Origin: Micromonospora purpureochromogenes
GTDB taxonomy: Bacteria > Actinomycetota > Actinomycetes > Mycobacteriales > Micromonosporaceae
Length of the DNA stretch: 64,000 nt
Assembly: GCF_900091515.1 (NCBI RefSeq)
Contig: NZ_LT607410.1
Coordinates: forward strand, 992,001-1,056,000
Reading direction: 5' to 3'
The position numbers and the translations under genes are program-made. This document shows, piece after piece, positions 24,914 through 36,082 of this stretch. The stretch's first letter is position 1. Each line of letters starts with the position of its first letter. The notes below the pieces were generated by a model. It was not told where the DNA came from. It was given only the letters and a program-made list of their open reading frames with translations, and searched no databases.

Positions 24914-25339
24914 ATGTTCCGGATCATGCTCAAGTCGAAGATCCACCGGGCCACGGTGACCCAGGCCGACCTGCACTACGTCGGCTCGGTGACCGTGGAC
25001 CAGGATCTGCTCGACGCCGCCGACCTGCTCCCCGGCGAGCAGGTGGCGATCGTGGACGTGACCAACGGGGCCCGGCTGGAGACGTACGTCATCCCCGGCG
25101 AGCGGGGCAGCGGGGTGATCGGCATCAACGGCGCGGCGGCGCACCTGGTGCACCCCGGCGACCTGGTCATCCTCATCTCGTACGGTCAGATGGACGACGC
25201 CGAGGCCCGCTCGTACCGGCCCCGGGTGGTGCACGTCGACGCCGACAACAAGGTCGTCGACCTGGGCGCCGACCCGGCCGCCGTGGCTCCCGGCACCGCC
25301 GGCGACCCCACCCCCAGCCCGCTGGCCGTGGTGGGCTGA
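24914..25339 (+). CDS. panD: Aspartate 1-decarboxylase (pyruvoyl enzyme)
   Basis: PanD makes beta-alanine from aspartate. The proenzyme self-cleaves between Gly24 and Ser25 in YVGSVTVD to create the pyruvoyl group. Residues K9 ([11 protein letters not shown]), Y22 and the [12 protein letters not shown] segment are conserved. It has 141 residues, with a short Pro/Ala-rich tail like other actinobacterial PanD. A GGAGAGG Shine-Dalgarno motif precedes the ATG by 6 nt. A hairpin follows the stop codon. Confidence 0.97.
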   Translation: MFRIMLKSKIHRATVTQADLHYVGSVTVDQDLLDAADLLPGEQVAIVDVTNGARLETYVIPGERGSGVIGINGAAAHLVHPGDLVILISYGQMDDAEARSYRPRVVHVDADNKVVDLGADPAAVAPGTAGDPTPSPLAVVG

Positions 25340-25344
25340 GCGCA

Positions 25345-25378
25345 CTTCCGGTCTGTCACCGGAAGGTCATTGTTGGTT
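25345..25378 (+). terminator. Hairpin after panD
   Basis: Perfect 8-bp arms CTTCCGGT (25345-25352) and ACCGGAAG (25358-25365) with a 5-nt loop start 5 bp after the panD stop and are followed by the T-rich GTCATTGTTGGTT. This is a plausible intrinsic terminator of the pan unit. Confidence 0.6.
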
Positions 25379-25428
25379 ACCCTGGGCGGACCGTCGGGAT
25401 CGACGGTCGTCGGCTGGGGGAGGCCGCG

Positions 25429-26325
25429 ATGCGCCGTGCGATGACGAGACCGGTCGCCGCGTTCGCCGCGGGGGCCCTGCTGGCCGGCTGCGCCGCCACC
25501 GCCGGGGTCGACGGGGACCTCACCGACGACTGGGCCGCCCCGGCGGCTGCCGGGCCGTTCACCCCCGAGGCCGGCGTCTGCCAGGTCGGCGACTTCACTG
25601 ACACCGTCGCGCTGGACGCGTACGCGCCGGTGGACTGCGCCGTGGCGCACCGGGTGGAGACGGTGCACGTCGGGGCCTTTTCGGCCGGCCGGGCGGACCC
25701 GCCCGCCACCGGCTCGCCCGACCTGCGTGGCGCCTTCGCCAAGTGCGACGCGCACGCCACCGGGTACGTCGGTGACGACTGGCGCGCCGGCCGGCTGCGG
25801 CTGGCCGTGGCGCTGCCCACCCGTCCCGGCTGGGCGGCCGGCTCCCGCTGGTACCGCTGCGACCTCAGCGAGTTGACGACCGTCGAGGCGGCGGCCGCCG
25901 TGGTGACCCGCACCGGCAGCCTGCGGGACGCCCTGAAGGGCCCGTCGGCGCTGCGCCTGGGCTGCCAGCGCAGCCGCACCGGCAGCGGCCGGGGCGTGCA
26001 GGTGCTGCTCCCGGCGGAGTGCGCCACCGCCCACGACGCCGAGTTCGTCGGCGTGTGGAAGGCGCCCGACCGGCCGTACCCGACCCGGGACGCTGACTGG
26101 CTGCCGCTCTACGCCGGCTGCCGCAGCGTCCTCGCCCGGTACGTCGGCGTGCCGGACGACGCCGACCTGCGCTTCCGCAGCGGCGTGGTGGTCCGCCCGC
26201 CCGGTGCCGGCCGCTGGCGGGCGGGTGACCGCGGCGTCCGCTGCCACCTCTGGCTCAGCAACCGGACGGTGACCGCCTCGCTCAAGGGCGCCGGCCCGGC
26301 CGGGCTGCCCGTCCGGACGAGGTAG
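25429..26325 (+). CDS. Lipoprotein, septum-formation (PF13845-like) family
   Basis: This 298-residue exported lipoprotein has a signal peptide 1-20 and lipobox LLAGC. Two similar halves each have regularly spaced Cys: CQVGDF...DCAVAHRVETVHVG...KCDAHATGYVG...WYRCDL in the first, and LGCQ...ECATAHDAEFVGVW...GCRSVLARYVG...VRCHLW in the second. The (D/E)CxxxHxxE(F/V)(V)G motif is that of the septum-formation domain found repeatedly in actinobacterial surface proteins. The conserved Cys probably form disulfides. Function is not established. TACCCT at 25378-25383 could be its -10 element. Confidence 0.7.
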   Translation: MRRAMTRPVAAFAAGALLAGCAATAGVDGDLTDDWAAPAAAGPFTPEAGVCQVGDFTDTVALDAYAPVDCAVAHRVETVHVGAFSAGRADPPATGSPDLRGAFAKCDAHATGYVGDDWRAGRLRLAVALPTRPGWAAGSRWYRCDLSELTTVEAAAAVVTRTGSLRDALKGPSALRLGCQRSRTGSGRGVQVLLPAECATAHDAEFVGVWKAPDRPYPTRDADWLPLYAGCRSVLARYVGVPDDADLRFRSGVVVRPPGAGRWRAGDRGVRCHLWLSNRTVTASLKGAGPAGLPVRTR

Positions 26326-26398
26326 CGGACGCCGTAGTCCAAACCACTCGTCGTGCCCCCGCCGCCCGGGATGAGGGGCGTTCCGGTTGACTGTGCTC

Positions 26399-28093
26399 AT
26401 GGACCTTCCGACCGTCGACCTACCGGCCCTGCCCCGACTGCTGGCCGCGCCCGCGCCCGGCTGGGTGGAGACGACCGACGTGATCGTGGTCGGTTCCGGG
26501 GTCGCCGGGCTCACGGCCGCGCTGCACCTGCGCGAGGCCGGCCTGCACGTCACGGTGGTCACCAAGGTCAACATCGACGAGGGCTCCACCCGGTGGGCGC
26601 AGGGCGGCATCGCGGCGGTGCTCGACCCGACGGACACCCCGGGCGCGCACGCCCACGACACCGAGATCGCCGGCGTCGGGCTCTGCGACCCGGCGGCCGT
26701 GCGGGTGCTGGTGGAGGAGGGGCCGACCCGGCTCCGCGAGCTGATGCGCATCGGCGCGGAGTTCGACCGCAACCCGGACGGATCGCTGATGCTCACCCGG
26801 GAGGGCGGGCACCGGGCGGACCGGATCGTGCACGCCGGCGGCGACGCCACCGGCGCCGAGGTGCAGCGCGCGCTGCACGCGGCGGTCCGCCGCGACCCGT
26901 GGATCCGCCTGGTCGAGCACGCCCTGGTGCTGGACCTGCTGCGCGCTCCCGGCGACGGCCCGGACGGCCTCGGCCCGGCCTGCGGCATCACCCTGCACGT
27001 GCTCGGCGAGGGCAGCGAGGACGGCGTCGGCGCGCTGCTGGCCCGGGCGGTGGTGCTGGCCACCGGCGGGATGGGGCAGATCTTCTCGGCGACCACCAAC
27101 CCGGCCGTCTCCACCGGCGACGGGGTGGCCCTGGCCATGCGGGCCGGCGCGGCGGTCACCGACGTGGAGTTCGTCCAGTTCCACCCGACCGCGCTGATCG
27201 TGCCGCAGGCGGCCCGGGTGGCCGGCGCCGGCCTCGCCCAGCAGCCGCTGGTCTCCGAGGCGCTGCGCGGCGAGGGCGCCCACCTGGTCGACGGTGACGG
27301 CAAGCGGTTCATGGTCGGCCAGCACGAGCTGGCCGAACTGGCCCCCCGGGACGTGGTGGCCAAGGGCATCCACCGGGTGCTGCTGGCCACCGGCGCGGAC
27401 CACGTCTGGCTGGACGCCCGGCACCTGGGCGGCGACTTCCTGGCCGGGCGGTTCCCCACCATCGTCGCCTCCTGCCTGGCCATCGGTGTGGACCCGGCCA
27501 CCGACCTGATCCCGGTCGCCCCGGCCGCCCACTACGCCTCCGGTGGCGTCCGGACCGACCTGCACGGCCGCACCTCCATCCCCGGCCTGTACGCCTGCGG
27601 CGAGGTCGCCTGCACCGGCGTGCACGGCGCCAACCGGCTGGCCAGCAACTCGCTGCTGGAAGGGCTGGTCTTCTCCCGCCGGATCGCCGAGGACATCGCC
27701 GCCGGGCTGCCCGAGCAGGCCAGGCCGGCGGAGACGGGCGCGTGGGTGGGCGGCGAGGGCTGGGTGGTGCCGGCCGAGGGCACGTCGGCGCTCCAGCGGG
27801 CGATGACCCGGGGCGCCGGGGTGCTGCGGTCGGCCGCCACGCTGACCGGGACCGCCGCCGTCCTGGGCGAGCTGGGCCTGGGCCGGGGCACTCCGCGTAC
27901 CGCCGACTGGGAGGCGACGAACCTGCTCACCGTGGCGTCGACCCTGGTCGCCGCCGCGTACGCCCGCCAGGAGACCCGGGGGTGCCACTGGCGGGAGGAC
28001 TTCCCGGCCGCCGACGAGCGGTGGCGGGGCCATCTGCTCGGTGCGGTCGGTGCGCAGGGTCGGTTGACGTCCCGGTGGGAGGAGTTGGCGTGA
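26399..28093 (+). CDS. nadB: L-aspartate oxidase
   Basis: NadB oxidises L-aspartate to iminoaspartate, the first step of de novo NAD synthesis. The FAD-binding GSGVAGLTAALHLREAG, substrate loop EGSTRWAQGGIA, EFVQFHPTAL, GEGAHLVDGDGKRFM and GLYACGEVACTGVHGANRLA are all family landmarks. The 564-residue length is normal. ATG 26399 is chosen, with GTG 26393 or TTG 26387 possible. NadA is not adjacent, but NadC follows. Its stop TGA is formed by the first bases of a 60-bp tandem repeat. Confidence 0.96.
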   Translation: MDLPTVDLPALPRLLAAPAPGWVETTDVIVVGSGVAGLTAALHLREAGLHVTVVTKVNIDEGSTRWAQGGIAAVLDPTDTPGAHAHDTEIAGVGLCDPAAVRVLVEEGPTRLRELMRIGAEFDRNPDGSLMLTREGGHRADRIVHAGGDATGAEVQRALHAAVRRDPWIRLVEHALVLDLLRAPGDGPDGLGPACGITLHVLGEGSEDGVGALLARAVVLATGGMGQIFSATTNPAVSTGDGVALAMRAGAAVTDVEFVQFHPTALIVPQAARVAGAGLAQQPLVSEALRGEGAHLVDGDGKRFMVGQHELAELAPRDVVAKGIHRVLLATGADHVWLDARHLGGDFLAGRFPTIVASCLAIGVDPATDLIPVAPAAHYASGGVRTDLHGRTSIPGLYACGEVACTGVHGANRLASNSLLEGLVFSRRIAEDIAAGLPEQARPAETGAWVGGEGWVVPAEGTSALQRAMTRGAGVLRSAATLTGTAAVLGELGLGRGTPRTADWEATNLLTVASTLVAAAYARQETRGCHWREDFPAADERWRGHLLGAVGAQGRLTSRWEELA

Positions 28094-28263
28094 GCGCGAG
28101 GAGTGAGCCGGTCTTGCGAGCCCCGCAGTCGCGAACGAAGGTGGGTCCGGTGAGCGCGAGGAGTGAGCCGGTTTTGCGAGCCCCGCAGTCGCGAACGAAG
28201 GTGGGTCCGGTGAGCGCGAGGAGTGAGCCGGTCCTGCGGGCGCGAATCGAGGGGGACGCGTGA
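28090..28263 (+). repeat. 60-bp tandem repeat (2.9 units) forming a bridging mini-frame
   Basis: Units start at 28090, 28150 and 28210. Units 1 and 2 differ by one base, and unit 3 diverges after 28 bases. All begin GTGAGCGCGAGGAGTGAGCC. The first GTG overlaps the nadB stop (GTGA) and the array stays in one frame for 57 codons (repeating SARSEPVLRAPQSRTK). It ends in a TGA that overlaps the GTG of nadC. A related array lies at 45610. The array is either a spreading intergenic repeat or a translational linker. Confidence 0.85.
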
Positions 28264-29156
28264 GGGAGTCGACCGAGCGGGCGTTGCGGGCCGGTGGCCT
28301 GGACCCGGCGCAGGTGCGGGCGGTCGTCGTGGGGGCGCTCGCCGAGGACCTGGGGCCGGACTTCCTCGACGTGACCAGCGTGGCCACCATCCCCGACACC
28401 CAGACCGACACCGCCGACGTGGTCGCCCGCGCCGACGGGGTGGTGGCCGGGCTGGCCGTGGCCGCCGCGGCCTTCGAGCTGGTCGGCGAGGTGACCGGTG
28501 CGGACCGTACCGTCGAGGTCTCGCTGGTGGCCCGGGACGGGCAGCGGGTGGCGCGCGGCGACGTGCTGGCCACGGTGACCGGCCCGACCCGGCTGCTGCT
28601 CACCGCCGAGCGCACGGCGCTCAACCTGCTCAGCCGGATGTCCGGAGTGGCCACCCACACCCGGGCCTGGGCCGACGCCCTGGCCGGTACGAAGGCGATG
28701 GTGCTGGACACCCGCAAGACCACCCCGGGCCTGCGCGCCCTGGAGAAGTACGCGGTGCGCGCCGGCGGCGGCACGAACAAGCGGATGGGCCTGCACGACG
28801 TCGCCATGATCAAGGACAACCACAAGTTCGCCGCGGGCGGCATCGCGCCCGCCTTCCGCCGGGTCCGGGAGGCGTTCCCCGACGTGCCGGTGCAGGTGGA
28901 GGTCGACACCGTCGCCGAGGCGGTGGAGGCGGTCGAGGCCGGTGCGGACTTCCTGCTGCTGGACAACATGACCCCGGAGACGCTGCGGGAGGTGGTCGCC
29001 CGGGTGGGCGACCGGGCGGAGCTGGAGGCGACCGGCGGGCTCACCCTCGCGGTGGCAGCCGAGTACGCGGCCACCGGTGTGGACTTCCTGTCGGTGGGTG
29101 CGCTGACCCACTCCTCGCCGATCCTGGACATCGCGCTGGACCTGCGGACGCGGTGA
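28260..29156 (+). CDS. nadC: Nicotinate-nucleotide pyrophosphorylase (carboxylating)
   Basis: NadC turns quinolinate and PRPP into nicotinate mononucleotide and CO2. It has 298 residues. Active-site sequences are AERTALNLLSRMSGVATHT, LDTRKTTPGLRALEKYAV (quinolinate-binding Arg/Lys), HDVAMIKDNH, VQVEVDT and LLDNM. GTG 28260 overlaps the TGA ending the repeat-derived frame. Upstream of it GAGGGGGACGC supplies a Shine-Dalgarno motif within the last repeat unit, so the repeat may have altered translation of nadC. Confidence 0.97.
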   Translation: MRESTERALRAGGLDPAQVRAVVVGALAEDLGPDFLDVTSVATIPDTQTDTADVVARADGVVAGLAVAAAAFELVGEVTGADRTVEVSLVARDGQRVARGDVLATVTGPTRLLLTAERTALNLLSRMSGVATHTRAWADALAGTKAMVLDTRKTTPGLRALEKYAVRAGGGTNKRMGLHDVAMIKDNHKFAAGGIAPAFRRVREAFPDVPVQVEVDTVAEAVEAVEAGADFLLLDNMTPETLREVVARVGDRAELEATGGLTLAVAAEYAATGVDFLSVGALTHSSPILDIALDLRTR

Positions 29157-29248
29157 GCCTGGGCGCGGTGGGCCCGGCGCGGTGGGCCGGGCCGGGCGGC
29201 CGGCGGCTCGGCGGGTTCGACCCGCCGGGCGGCGTCTAGGCTTCGCGT

Positions 29249-30007
29249 GTGCTGCTCTGCATCGACATCGGAAACACCAACACCGTGCTGGCGACCTTCG
29301 ACGGCGACAAGCTGGTGCACTCCTGGCGGATCAAGACCGACGCCCGGTCCACGGCGGACGAGCTGGGTCTGATGTTCCGCGGGCTGCTCGCCGGTGACGC
29401 GGTGGAGATCACCGGGGTGGCGGCCTGCTCCACGGTTCCGGCGGCGCTGCGCTCGTTGCGGTCCATGCTGGCCCGCTACTACGCCGACCTGCCCAGCGTG
29501 ATCGTCGAGCCGGGGGTGCGCACCGGCGTCCAGCTCGCGATCGACAACCCCAAGGAGGTCGGCTCGGACCGGGTGGTCAACACCCTCGCCGCCTACACCC
29601 TCTACGGCGGTCCGTCGATCGTGGTCGACTTCGGCACCACCACGAACTTCGACGTGATCAGCGGCCGGGGAGAGTTCCTCGGCGGTGCCTTCGCCCCGGG
29701 CATCGAGATCTCGTTCGACGCCCTGGCCGCCCGGGCCGCCCAGCTGCGCAAGGTGGAGGCGACCAAGCCCCGGTCGGTGATCGGCAAGAACACCGTCGAA
29801 TGCCTCCAGTCCGGCCTCTACTTCGGCTTCGCCGGGCAGGTCGACCGGATCGTCGAGCGGATGGCCGAGGAGTTGGGCGAGGTGAAGGCGGTGATCGCCA
29901 CCGGCGGGCTGGCCTCGGTGGTGATCGGCGAGTGCCGCACGATCACCCACCACGAGCCGATGATCACCCTGATCGGCCTCCGGATGGTCTACGAGCGCAA
30001 CACCTGA
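29249..30007 (+). CDS. coaX: Type III pantothenate kinase
   Basis: CoaX phosphorylates pantothenate, the first step of coenzyme A synthesis. It is a 252-residue ASKHA-fold kinase with MLLCIDIGNTNTVLATFDG (phosphate 1 motif), GSDRVVNTLAAYTLYG, VVDFGTTTNFDVI and GGAFAPGIEIS. TAGGCT (29237-29242) lies 6 nt before GTG 29249, which indicates a leaderless message. With panC and panD 4-5 kb upstream, the region concentrates CoA and NAD supply. Confidence 0.96.
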   Translation: MLLCIDIGNTNTVLATFDGDKLVHSWRIKTDARSTADELGLMFRGLLAGDAVEITGVAACSTVPAALRSLRSMLARYYADLPSVIVEPGVRTGVQLAIDNPKEVGSDRVVNTLAAYTLYGGPSIVVDFGTTTNFDVISGRGEFLGGAFAPGIEISFDALAARAAQLRKVEATKPRSVIGKNTVECLQSGLYFGFAGQVDRIVERMAEELGEVKAVIATGGLASVVIGECRTITHHEPMITLIGLRMVYERNT

Positions 30008-30044
30008 CCCCGGGCGTCGCCGCGGTCGGGCGCCGCCCGGGGGC

Positions 30045-30785
30045 TCAGCGCCGCCGGGCCCGGAAGACCAGCGTCCGGTACGGCAGCTCGACCGTCTCCC
30101 GCCCGGCCAGATCGGGGTGGGTGGCGAACAGTTCCCGCAGCTCCGAGTCGACCCGCTGCCGTTGCCGGGGCGTGGCGGTCAGCCAGTTCGAACGGGTACG
30201 CAGCATGCCGAGGACCTCGTCCGGGGTCAGCGTGACCCGGTGGGCGAACTCGCCCAGTTCGACCGGGCCGAAGGCCGGACCGAAGTCGGTGATCTTCTCG
30301 GTCAGGTCGCCGGCGTCGTCGTGGAGCTCGGCGATCCGGTCCAGCTCGGCCACCCAGCCGACGCTGCCGTCCCGGGTGTTCCAGATCGGGGCGAACGTCC
30401 CGCCCGTCCGGAGCACCCGGGCGATCTCGGCGTGCGCCCGCTCCTTGTCGAACCAGTGGTAGGCCTGCCCCACCAGGACCGCGTCGGCCGTCCCGTCCGG
30501 CAGCGGCACCGACTCGGCGCTGCCGGCCAGCGCGGTGCTGCCCGGGGTGGCGGCGGCCAACTGGGCCCGCATGCCCGGATCGGGCTCCACCGGCAGCACC
30601 TCGTGGCCCAGGTCGAGGATCGCGCGACTGAGGATGCCGGTGCCGGCGCCGAGGTCGACCACCCGGGCCGGCGCCTCGACGCTCGCCAGGGCCCAGCGGA
30701 CGGCGGCCTGCGGATAGCGGGGCCGGAACCGGTCGTAGTCGGTGGCGGCCGCCCCGAAGGACAGCGCGTGAGTGGGGTCGGTCAT
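30045..30785 (-). CDS. Class I SAM-dependent methyltransferase
   Basis: This is a 246-residue methyltransferase of the Methyltransf_11 type. Motif I is ARVVDLGAGTGILSRAI, followed by LPVEPDPGMRAQL, and by DAVLVGQAYHWFDKERAHAEIARVLRTGG, typical of small-molecule enzymes related to yeast Trans-aconitate/ubiquinone-type methyltransferases. The substrate is unknown. TAACCT (30798-30793) lies 7 nt before the ATG. It converges on coaX (37 bp apart) and diverges from lysS. Confidence 0.88.
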   Translation of the reverse strand: MTDPTHALSFGAAATDYDRFRPRYPQAAVRWALASVEAPARVVDLGAGTGILSRAILDLGHEVLPVEPDPGMRAQLAAATPGSTALAGSAESVPLPDGTADAVLVGQAYHWFDKERAHAEIARVLRTGGTFAPIWNTRDGSVGWVAELDRIAELHDDAGDLTEKITDFGPAFGPVELGEFAHRVTLTPDEVLGMLRTRSNWLTATPRQRQRVDSELRELFATHPDLAGRETVELPYRTLVFRARRR

Positions 30786-30875
30786 GAGCGGCAGGTTATC
30801 CCGTAACGGCGACCTGGGCGCTTGAGTACGCTCGGGGGCTGACCCCGCCGATATCTCCTTTCTGAGGACAGTGCC

Positions 30876-32384
30876 GTGACCGAGCAGAACGCCGTGCCAG
30901 TGGATCCCGCCGACGACCTTCCCGAGCAGATGAAGGTCCGCCGGGAGAAGCGGGACCGGATGCTCGCCGAGGGCATCGAGCCGTACCCGGTGGGTTTCCC
31001 CCGGACCAGCACGCTGGCCGAGGTCCGCGCGAAGTACGCCGAGCTGCCCACCGACACCGCGACCGGCGACCAGGTCTCGGTCACCGGCCGGGTGATCTTC
31101 GTACGGAACACCGGCAAGCTCTGCTTCGCGACGCTGCGCGACGGCGACGGCACCGAACTCCAGGCCATGCTCTCCCTGGACCGGGTGGGCGCCGAGCGGC
31201 TGGAGGACTGGAAGCGCCTGGTCGACCTCGGCGACCACGTCGGGGTGACCGGTGAGGTGATCACCAGCCGCCGGGGCGAGCTGTCCGTGCTGGCCCAGGA
31301 GTGGGCGGTCACCGCCAAGGCGCTGCGCCCGCTGCCGGTGGCGCACAAGCCGCTGAGCGAGGAGGCCCGGGTCCGCCAGCGCTACGTCGACCTGGTCGTC
31401 CGCCCGCAGGCGCGGCAGATGGTGCGTACCCGGGCGGCGGCGGTGCGCAGCCTGCGCGATTCGCTGCACGGGCAGGGATTCATCGAGGTCGAGACCCCGA
31501 TGCTGCAGTTGCTGCACGGCGGGGCGGCGGCCCGCCCATTCGTGACCCACAGCAATGCGTTGAACACCGACCTGTATCTGCGAATCGCGCCGGAACTGTT
31601 TCTCAAGCGGGCCGTGGTCGGCGGCGTCGACCGGGTCTTCGAGATCAACCGCAACTTCCGTAATGAGGGCGTCGACTCTTCGCACTCGCCGGAGTTCGCG
31701 ATGCTGGAGACCTACCAGGCGTACGGCGACTACGACACGATGGCCGAGCTGACCCGCAATCTGGTGCAGCAGGCGGCGATCGCGGTCAGCGGCTCGACCG
31801 TGGTGACCCACGCCGACGGCCGCGACTTCGACCTGGGCGGCGAGTGGCGCTCGGTGACGCTGTTCGGGGTGCTTTCCGAGGCGCTCGGCGAGGAGGTCAC
31901 GGTCCGCACCGAACGGTCCCGCCTGGTGGAGTACGCCGACAAGGTGGGACTCGCCGTGGACCCGAAGTGGGGGCCGGGCAAGCTGGCCGAGGAACTGTTC
32001 GAGGAACTGGTCGTGCCGGGCCTGCAGGCCCCCACCTTCGTGCGCGACTACCCGGAGGAGACCAGCCCGCTGACCCGGGCGCACCGCAGCGAGCCGGGGC
32101 TGGCCGAGAAGTGGGACCTCTACGTCCTCGGCTTCGAGCTGGGCACCGCGTACTCGGAGCTGGTGGACCCGGTGGTGCAGCGGGAGCGGCTGGTCGCCCA
32201 GGCGCAGTTGGCCGCCCGCGGCGACGACGAGGCCATGCGGCTGGACGAGGACTTTCTGCGCGCGATGGAGTACGGAATGCCGCCGGCCGGCGGTATGGGA
32301 ATGGGAATCGACCGACTTCTGATGGCGCTGACCGGTCTCGGAATTCGGGAGACCATCCTCTTCCCGTTGGTCCGCCCGGAGTGA
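30876..32384 (+). CDS. lysS: Lysyl-tRNA synthetase (class II)
   Basis: LysRS charges tRNA-Lys. The 502-residue class II enzyme has an N-terminal OB-fold (about 65-165, [16 protein letters not shown]), motif 2 [14 protein letters not shown] and motif 3 [15 protein letters not shown]. The start is GTG 30876, preceded by AGGA 8 nt upstream. TACGCT near 30826 could be a -10 element. Some codons around 31530-31700 and 32270-32350 use A/T at third positions more than the neighbours do, but the gene is intact. Confidence 0.97.
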   Translation: MTEQNAVPVDPADDLPEQMKVRREKRDRMLAEGIEPYPVGFPRTSTLAEVRAKYAELPTDTATGDQVSVTGRVIFVRNTGKLCFATLRDGDGTELQAMLSLDRVGAERLEDWKRLVDLGDHVGVTGEVITSRRGELSVLAQEWAVTAKALRPLPVAHKPLSEEARVRQRYVDLVVRPQARQMVRTRAAAVRSLRDSLHGQGFIEVETPMLQLLHGGAAARPFVTHSNALNTDLYLRIAPELFLKRAVVGGVDRVFEINRNFRNEGVDSSHSPEFAMLETYQAYGDYDTMAELTRNLVQQAAIAVSGSTVVTHADGRDFDLGGEWRSVTLFGVLSEALGEEVTVRTERSRLVEYADKVGLAVDPKWGPGKLAEELFEELVVPGLQAPTFVRDYPEETSPLTRAHRSEPGLAEKWDLYVLGFELGTAYSELVDPVVQRERLVAQAQLAARGDDEAMRLDEDFLRAMEYGMPPAGGMGMGIDRLLMALTGLGIRETILFPLVRPE

Positions 32385-32418
32385 GTCGGAAGCTTCTCCG
32401 GCTCGTTACCGCATCCTA

Positions 32419-32449
32419 TTGACGGGTCGAGCGCCGCGCAGGTTATTGT
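32419..32449 (+). promoter_or_regulatory. Probable promoter of lsr2
   Basis: TTGACG (32419-32424) and TATTGT (32444-32449), separated by 19 nt, stand in a locally AT-richer stretch 43 bp before the lsr2 GTG. The spacing is slightly long, but both hexamers are close to the vegetative consensus. Confidence 0.5.
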
Positions 32450-32491
32450 GCTTCTATTGCAGGAGCACCCTGCTCGAAAGGAATGTGGGAC

Positions 32492-32842
32492 GTGGCCAAG
32501 CAGATCATTCACAAGCTGGTCGATGACCTGGACGGCGGGGACGCGGACGAGACCGTCAAGTTCGCCCTCGACGGCGTTCAGTACGAGATCGACCTGTCGA
32601 ACTCCAACGCCGAGAAATTGCGCGACGTATTCGCGCCGTACGTGGCGGCGGGCACCCGGGTCGGTCGTGGCGGCGTGGTCGTGGGTGGCCGGGCGGCGCG
32701 GGGCCGGGGCGGCGCCACCGCCGACCGCGAGCAGAACAAGGCGATCCGGGCCTGGGCCAAGAAGTCCGGCAAGGAGATCTCCGACCGGGGCCGCATCCCG
32801 CAGGAGATCGTCGACGAGTACCACTCCAAGGCGGGTCACTGA
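32492..32842 (+). CDS. lsr2: Nucleoid-associated protein Lsr2
   Basis: Lsr2 is the actinobacterial H-NS-like protein that binds AT-rich DNA and silences foreign genes. The 116-residue protein has an N-terminal oligomerisation domain (MAKQIIHKLVDDLDGGDADE, then YEIDLS) and a C-terminal DNA-binding domain RAWAKKSGKEISDRGRIPQEIVDEY, in which RGR inserts into the minor groove. GTG 32492 is preferred, as AAAGGA lies 9 nt upstream and the protein then begins with the typical MAKQ. Between the domains is a Gly/Arg-rich linker. Confidence 0.96.
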   Translation: MAKQIIHKLVDDLDGGDADETVKFALDGVQYEIDLSNSNAEKLRDVFAPYVAAGTRVGRGGVVVGGRAARGRGGATADREQNKAIRAWAKKSGKEISDRGRIPQEIVDEYHSKAGH

Positions 32843-32861
32843 CGCCAGCGCCAGCGCCAGG

Positions 32862-32912
32862 GGCGACACGACGCCGGGCCGGAGCACCACTCCGGGCCGG
32901 CGTCGCCGTTTA
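32862..32912 (+). terminator. Strong hairpin after lsr2
   Basis: Arms CGACGCCGGGCCGGA (32869-32883) and TCCGGGCCGGCGTCG (32891-32905) pair almost perfectly around a 7-nt loop. Additional GGCGA/TCGCC pairing lies outside, and GTTTACC follows. This fits an intrinsic terminator about 25 bp after the stop. Confidence 0.75.
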
Positions 32913-33041
32913 CCCGGCCCGTGGGGCGCCGGGGCCGGATGTGCTGGCTGTGATGAACGGGGCGGGGCGGCCCGGAGTTGCCTCGTGCGGCACCGGCGCG
33001 GCGGGGCCCAGCGGGCGGGAAGATTCCCGCCGGGGGCGGCG

Positions 33042-33084
33042 TTGTCCACAGGCGGTGGAGAATCTGTCCACAACCTGTGGACGA
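33042..33084. promoter_or_regulatory. Cluster of three DnaA-box-like sites upstream of clpC
   Basis: In the 503-bp gene-free spacer between lsr2 and clpC (32843-33345), a perfect actinobacterial DnaA box TTGTCCACA lies at 33042-33050. CTGTCCACA (one mismatch) is at 33064-33072, and an inverted box, TGTGGACGA, at 33076-33084. The last two form a 7-bp inverted repeat (GTCCACA-acc-TGTGGAC). The rest of the spacer holds the lsr2 terminator and a TAGAGT (33247-33252) that may be a clpC -10 element. Confidence 0.55.
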
Positions 33085-33345
33085 GCCACCGGTCCGCCGG
33101 GGAGCTTCCGCACCCGAGGCGAATTTCGCTCTGCGCGTACAGGTCGGGGTCCCGGAACACCTCCTGAGCGCGGATGGTTGTTCAAAACGACGTCAGAACG
33201 GCTCATCGCGAGGACACACGACCTCAGCGGAGTCGGTCGGCGGCGATAGAGTAAGGAGGCACGGACGCCCGTCCCGGACGTCCGCGCACCGGCCCCGCCA
33301 AGATCTAGAACATCAAGGCGCACGGCACGTGAGGAGCACGAGGGC

Positions 33346-35877
<2,532 letters not shown>

Positions 35878-35892
35878 GGACGACAGCACGAG

Positions 35893-35937
35893 GGCGGCGG
35901 CCCCGGACGGCGAGAGCCATCCGGGGCCGCCGCCTTT
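35893..35937 (+). terminator. Intrinsic terminator of clpC
   Basis: A perfect 15-bp stem (GGCGGCGGCCCCGGA at 35893-35907, TCCGGGGCCGCCGCC at 35920-35934) with a 12-nt loop and TTT behind it lies 16 bp after the clpC stop codon. Confidence 0.85.
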
Positions 35938-36082
35938 GGCGTGCCGATCCCTGCGCGACCGGCCAGGCTACCGTCCGCTTCGCGGCGGGTAGCGGTGTCC
36001 GGGACGCACGACCCGCGACACGCCGCAAACGGAGTCGATCACCCGGCCTCGGGCGGTCGGGCCCCCCGACGCGGAGGTGGAG

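Noticed and set aside
28090..28263. CRISPR array or a true peptide gene in the 60-bp repeats
   Set aside because: There are no spacers between units and no cas genes. The frame is open, but identical units and related non-coding copies favour an intergenic repeat.
26420..29953. A 1177-codon minus-strand frame across nadB-nadC-coaX
   Set aside because: It is a GC-bias shadow covering three well-identified plus-strand genes.
33042..33084. Replication origin
   Set aside because: Only three boxes, no AT-rich unwinding region, and dnaA/dnaN are not adjacent.
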